A stretch of DNA of 9,213 nt, taken from assembly GCA_945888565.1 (NCBI GenBank), contig CAMDAL010000150.1, positions 1 through 9,213 on the forward strand. Reading direction: 5' to 3'. Source of the DNA: Devosia equisanguinis. Its GTDB lineage: Bacteria; Pseudomonadota; Alphaproteobacteria; Rhizobiales; Devosiaceae. The translations under genes and the position numbers were made by a program. Of the stretch, positions 6,678-9,213 are shown piece after piece (positions within the stretch are counted from its first letter, which is position 1; every line of letters begins with the position of its first letter). The notes under the pieces are model-generated. The model made no database searches. It saw nothing but the letters and a program-made list of their open reading frames with translations, and was not told the DNA's origin.

Positions 6678-6887
6678 TCAGGCGGCACGGCAACCCGCTA
6701 CCGGCACGGCATCAACGTAGATGTCGATGAGTTCGCACGCCCTGGCGATGGCGATAGAGCGCCCCTCGTCGAACTGGGCCGTCGCCTTGGTGGGCAGCAC
6801 GATGCCGGTTTTCGCCTCAACGATGACAGCATCCCAGAACCGGGTTCTGGTGACCTGGATGCTGTGGCCACGATAGTTTTCCGACAA
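6678..6887 (-). CDS. Small protein of unknown function
   Basis: There is no ATG in this frame. TTG 6887 is chosen because GGAG lies eight bases upstream and the downstream sequence becomes protein-like there (SENYRGHSIQVTR, then FWDAVIVEAKTG, then a helical DEGRSIAIARACELIDIYVDA), giving 69 residues. A TTG at 6959 would give 93 residues, but its extra N-terminus (GRVAGAGG) looks like untranslated leader. The pattern of a short beta sheet followed by one helix, without signal peptide or membrane segment, suggests a small cytosolic domain. I recall similar short conserved proteins of unknown role in Hyphomicrobiales, but cannot confirm the match. It lies 136 bases upstream of the FecR gene on the same strand, so co-transcription is possible. 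Confidence 0.55.
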   Translation of the reverse strand: MSENYRGHSIQVTRTRFWDAVIVEAKTGIVLPTKATAQFDEGRSIAIARACELIDIYVDAVPVAGCRAA

Positions 6888-6980
6888 TCCACCTGCTCCC
6901 GCGACTCGGCCGCTGCATAAGTTCGTAGCGCCAACGAAGTCCGGCAACGTATGGATCAATCACTGTTCATTCGGGCCGAT

Positions 6981-7010
6981 CACAAATCGCCCGCAGGACG
7001 AATCCTGTGG
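6981..7010 (-). terminator. UUCG-tetraloop hairpin ending the uxaC-kdgF transcript
   Basis: Read on the minus strand, CCACAGGA (7010-7003) pairs with TCCTGCGG (6998-6991) across a TTCG loop, giving 8 bp with one G-U wobble. GCGATTTGTG follows. The CAGGA-UUCG-UCCUG core is an unusually stable RNA tetraloop type. It starts 25 bases past the stop of the cupin gene. The T-run is short, so termination efficiency is uncertain. Confidence 0.5.
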
Positions 7011-7035
7011 ACGATCGATAAACTCCGAAGCGCAA

Positions 7036-7368
7036 TTACATAAAATCGTCGCGACGCGGCGTGAAGCTGTCGATCAGCTTGCCTGTCGTCAGTGCCTTCA
7101 CGCCGTGCACCAGTCCGGACGGCACGATATAGGCGCCGCCGGCCGCGATCGTCTCGGTCACGCCGTCGATCGTCACCTCGAACACGCCCTCGGCGACGTA
7201 GCTGGTCTGGAGGTGCGGATGGGAGTGGAGGGCGCCGATGCCACCCACTTCGAAGGTGAACTCCACCAGCATCAGTTCGGGCAGGTCGAGGATCACCCGG
7301 CGGGTGGACCCATCAAGCTGGGTGATCCTGCCGTCCATCGGCTGGGCGAAGACCTTTGGCGTGCTCAT
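7036..7368 (-). CDS. kdgF: KdgF-like cupin, uronate degradation
   Basis: This 110-residue single-domain cupin has metal ligands in the order HSHPHLQ (His48, His50, Gln54) and His88 in PSGLVHG. The C-terminal IDSFTPRRDDF resembles KdgF closely. KdgF converts the unsaturated monouronates released by pectate or alginate lyases into linear keto-deoxyuronate. As I recall, the catalytic residues of the Yersinia enzyme are an Asp-x-Phe pair plus a following Arg; Asp100, Phe102 and Arg106 have that spacing here. The ATG overlaps the uxaC stop as ATGA, so translation is probably coupled to uxaC. The neighbour strengthens a uronate role, since small cupins are otherwise hard to assign. A general cupin with another sugar-acid substrate remains possible. 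Confidence 0.8.
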   Translation of the reverse strand: MSTPKVFAQPMDGRITQLDGSTRRVILDLPELMLVEFTFEVGGIGALHSHPHLQTSYVAEGVFEVTIDGVTETIAAGGAYIVPSGLVHGVKALTTGKLIDSFTPRRDDFM

Positions 7369-8771
7369 AGCTTGTAGGCCTTCCTGACAAGGTTGTAGGC
7401 GAGGTCTTTGGCGACGTCATGTGCCTCTTCCTCGTCGAGCCGATGCTCGGTGACGAGACGGGCGAGGAAGGCGCAATCGACGCGGCGCGCCACGTCGTGG
7501 CGGGCTGGGATCGAGGGGAAGGCTCGGGTGTCGTCGTTGAAGCCGACGGTGTTGTAGAAGCCCGCCGTCTCGGTCGCCATCTCGCGAAAGCGGCGCATGC
7601 CCTCCGGGCTGTCATGGAACCACCAGGGGGGGCCCAGTTTCAGCGACGGATAGACGCCGGCCAGCGGCGCCAGTTCACGCGCATAGCTCGATTCATCGAG
7701 GGTGAAGAGGATGACCGACAGGCCCGGCTCGGTGCCCACGGCGTCGAGCAGCGGCTTCAGCGCGCCGACATAGTCGGTACGGGTCGGGATGTCGAAGCCC
7801 TTGTCGCGGCCGAACTTTGCCAGCATGGCCGGCGAGTGGTTGCGCCAGGACCCGGGGTGGATCTGCAGCACCAGCCCGTCGTCGATCGACATGCGTGCCA
7901 TTTCGGTGAGCATCTGCGCCCGAAACAGCGCCCGCTCGCGCGCGTCCGCCTTGCCCGTTCGTACCTTGTCGAACAACTGGCCGGCTTCCTTGGGGTTGAG
8001 GTTCGCTGTCTCCGCCGTCGGATGTCCGTGGTCGGACGAGGTGGCGCCGAACGACTTGAAATAGGCCCGGCGCTTGCGATGCGCGGCGAGGTATCCAGCG
8101 AAATGCCCGGTATCCTCGCCGGTGATCTGTCCCTGGGTGTCGAGGTTTGCTCCGAACCCGGCAAAGTCCGGATCGACCACCGAATCCGGGCGATAGGCCG
8201 GAATGACGCGCCCTTTCCAGCCGCTCTCGCGGATCATCCTGTGCCATTTCAGGTCGTCGTTGGCGGCATCGGTTGTGGAGATGACCTCGAGGTTGAAGCG
8301 CTCGAACAGGGCCCTCGGCCGGAAAGCGTCGGTTTCGAGCAGAGCCGCGATCCGGTCGTAGATTGCATCGGCGTTCTGCTCGCTCAGGCGCTCGGTGATG
8401 CCGAACAGCGTCGCGAAGGTATGGTCGAGCCACATCCGGGTCGGAGTGCCGCGGAACAGGGTGTAGTGCTTTGCGAACAGCCGCCAGATGGCGCGCCCGT
8501 CAGTCTCCACCGTCGAGCCGTCGGTGGTTGGCACGCCGAGATCCTCGAGGCGGATGCCCTGGCTGAACAGCATGCGGAACACGTAGTGGTCGGGAACGAT
8601 CAGCAGTTGCGCCGGATCGGGGAATTTCGCGTTCTCGGCATACCAGCGCGGCTCGGTATGGCCGTGCGGCGAAACCAGCGGCAGGTCCTTGATGCCGGCA
8701 TACAGCGCACGGGCGATGCCCCGCGCCTTCGGTTCGGCGTCGAACAGCCGGTCGTCGTCGAGTAGTGCCAT
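7365..8771 (-). CDS. uxaC: Uronate (glucuronate/galacturonate) isomerase
   Basis: This 468-residue cytoplasmic enzyme of the amidohydrolase superfamily interconverts D-glucuronate with D-fructuronate and D-galacturonate with D-tagaturonate, the entry step of hexuronate catabolism (EC 5.3.1.12). The length is that of the family. The HxH metal site is SPHGHTEP (His36, His38); further conserved stretches are SSDHGHP (245-251), QIHPGS (303-308), GPPWWFHDSPEGM (380-392) and GFNDDTRAF (410-418), the last carrying the expected catalytic Asp region. ATG 8771 is fixed by GGAGGAG six bases upstream, and the sequence just upstream holds a candidate promoter. It is the first gene of a two-gene unit with the KdgF-like cupin. 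Confidence 0.95.
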   Translation of the reverse strand: MALLDDDRLFDAEPKARGIARALYAGIKDLPLVSPHGHTEPRWYAENAKFPDPAQLLIVPDHYVFRMLFSQGIRLEDLGVPTTDGSTVETDGRAIWRLFAKHYTLFRGTPTRMWLDHTFATLFGITERLSEQNADAIYDRIAALLETDAFRPRALFERFNLEVISTTDAANDDLKWHRMIRESGWKGRVIPAYRPDSVVDPDFAGFGANLDTQGQITGEDTGHFAGYLAAHRKRRAYFKSFGATSSDHGHPTAETANLNPKEAGQLFDKVRTGKADARERALFRAQMLTEMARMSIDDGLVLQIHPGSWRNHSPAMLAKFGRDKGFDIPTRTDYVGALKPLLDAVGTEPGLSVILFTLDESSYARELAPLAGVYPSLKLGPPWWFHDSPEGMRRFREMATETAGFYNTVGFNDDTRAFPSIPARHDVARRVDCAFLARLVTEHRLDEEEAHDVAKDLAYNLVRKAYKL

Positions 8772-8777
8772 GATCGT

Positions 8778-8784
8778 CTCCTCC
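8778..8784 (-). promoter_or_regulatory. Strong ribosome binding site of uxaC
   Basis: GGAGGAG on the minus strand, six bases before the ATG at 8771, closely matches the anti-Shine-Dalgarno complement and settles the uxaC start. Confidence 0.8.
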
Positions 8785-8792
8785 GAACCGAT

Positions 8793-8821
8793 TGGTTACT
8801 TAGCCGGAGGGAGGTTGTCAA
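8793..8821 (-). promoter_or_regulatory. Candidate promoter and operator region of uxaC
   Basis: A perfect -35 hexamer TTGACA lies at 8821-8816 on the minus strand. With a 17-base spacer the -10 position would hold TAACCA (8798-8793), a poor match, so an activator or a different spacing may be needed. An imperfect palindrome of pattern GG.TA..TA.CC (8794-8805) overlaps this -10 region, and the nearby AACCGATTGGTT (8787-8798) has AACC/GGTT arms. Either could be a repressor site of the kind used by GntR-family uronate regulators, but neither matches a consensus I can name. Confidence 0.35.
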
Positions 8822-8839
8822 AGCCGTCGCGCCAGGCTG

Positions 8840-9213
8840 CTACTTTTCGATGAGCCCGTAGCGCCGGGCTAGCTTCGTCACGTTCTCCACCACGCGGGCC
8901 CTTAGTTCGCCTGGCGCAAGCACCTCGACGTCGTCCCCCAGCCTGGTCAACTCGTGGCTGGCCCAGACAGGCTCCTCCACCGGGATGTCGAATTCGGCCC
9001 AGTCCTCGGCGTCGGCAATGCTCAGCCCATCGATGGTGCGCTTCAGCGTCTCGCTCAGGTCGCGCAGCTTGCGGCGGCCCACCGGGCCAGCGCGCACCCG
9101 GGCCGTGCCGATATAGATGTCGCGCTCGAACTGCTTGGTCGATTCTGCCCAGTAGCGCGGCAGGTCGAAATCCTTCGGCCGCGAAAATGTCTCGCCGGTC
9201 GGGTGCAGCGCCA
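8840..9213 (-). CDS. WYL-domain transcriptional regulator (YafY-like), C-terminal part, N-terminus off the right edge
   Basis: The frame is open from the window edge (first complete codon at 9211) to the stop TAG at 8842-8840, giving 123 residues. It opens with ALHPTGETFSRPKDFDL and then PRYWAEST, resembling the end of a WYL domain. It continues into a C-terminal extension with VEEPVWASHEL, LGDDVEVLAPGELR and a closing helix, as in YafY/DeoR-type WYL regulators, which carry an N-terminal winged helix. That DNA-binding part would lie outside the window. A GTG at 9097 could be mistaken for a start but is internal. The gene is on the same strand as uxaC and 68 bases upstream of it, so regulation of the uronate operon is possible but unproven, particularly since uxaC seems to have its own promoter. 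Confidence 0.8.
   Translation of the reverse strand, partial: ALHPTGETFSRPKDFDLPRYWAESTKQFERDIYIGTARVRAGPVGRRKLRDLSETLKRTIDGLSIADAEDWAEFDIPVEEPVWASHELTRLGDDVEVLAPGELRARVVENVTKLARRYGLIEK

Noticed and set aside
6542..6688. 49-residue N-terminal extension of the FecR protein to base 6688
   Set aside because: It would bury the signal peptide inside the chain and overlap the end of the small upstream gene. ATG 6541 has its own ribosome site.
7419..8765. Plus-strand open frame of 448 codons opposite uxaC
   Set aside because: uxaC is full length with conserved catalytic motifs, and the opposite frame has no recognisable domain.

Overview
This is a GC-rich chromosomal segment (my impression is mid-60s % GC) whose codon use and gene families suggest a free-living alphaproteobacterium, probably of the order Hyphomicrobiales. 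That placement is inferred from protein character, not from a marker gene. No mobile element, tRNA, rRNA or CRISPR array is visible. No stretch longer than about 150 bases lacks a gene.

Left part, plus strand (1-5698): the end of an unrecognised protein is followed by a compact Hsp70-family ATPase of the YegD type that is almost only a nucleotide-binding domain. Next come a secreted von Willebrand factor A (VWA) protein with a tail of tandem beta-type repeats, and a membrane-bound CHASE2 protein with a degenerate GGDEF domain and an intact EAL (cyclic-di-GMP phosphodiesterase) domain. A signal-peptide-bearing FecR-domain protein converges on the CHASE2-EAL gene from the minus strand, with 21 bases between the two stop codons. 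Together these look like an envelope-facing set: an exported metal-ion-dependent adhesion site (MIDAS) protein, an exported FecR domain, and a membrane receptor that could turn an outside signal into lower c-di-GMP. The functional link is inference.

Right part, minus strand (8840 back to 6678): the C-terminal part of a WYL-type transcriptional regulator runs in from the right edge. It is followed by uxaC (uronate isomerase) and a KdgF-like cupin whose start overlaps the uxaC stop as ATGA, forming a two-gene uronate catabolism operon. A UUCG-tetraloop hairpin just past the cupin is a plausible end of that transcript. A short unrecognised protein follows before the FecR gene.

Most notable points are the degenerate GGDEF inside an otherwise intact CHASE2-EAL receptor, its tail-to-tail FecR neighbour, the repeated 77-residue unit of the VWA protein, and a strong hairpin between a candidate promoter and the start of the Hsp70 gene. 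I see no wholly new system that the sequence alone could prove.
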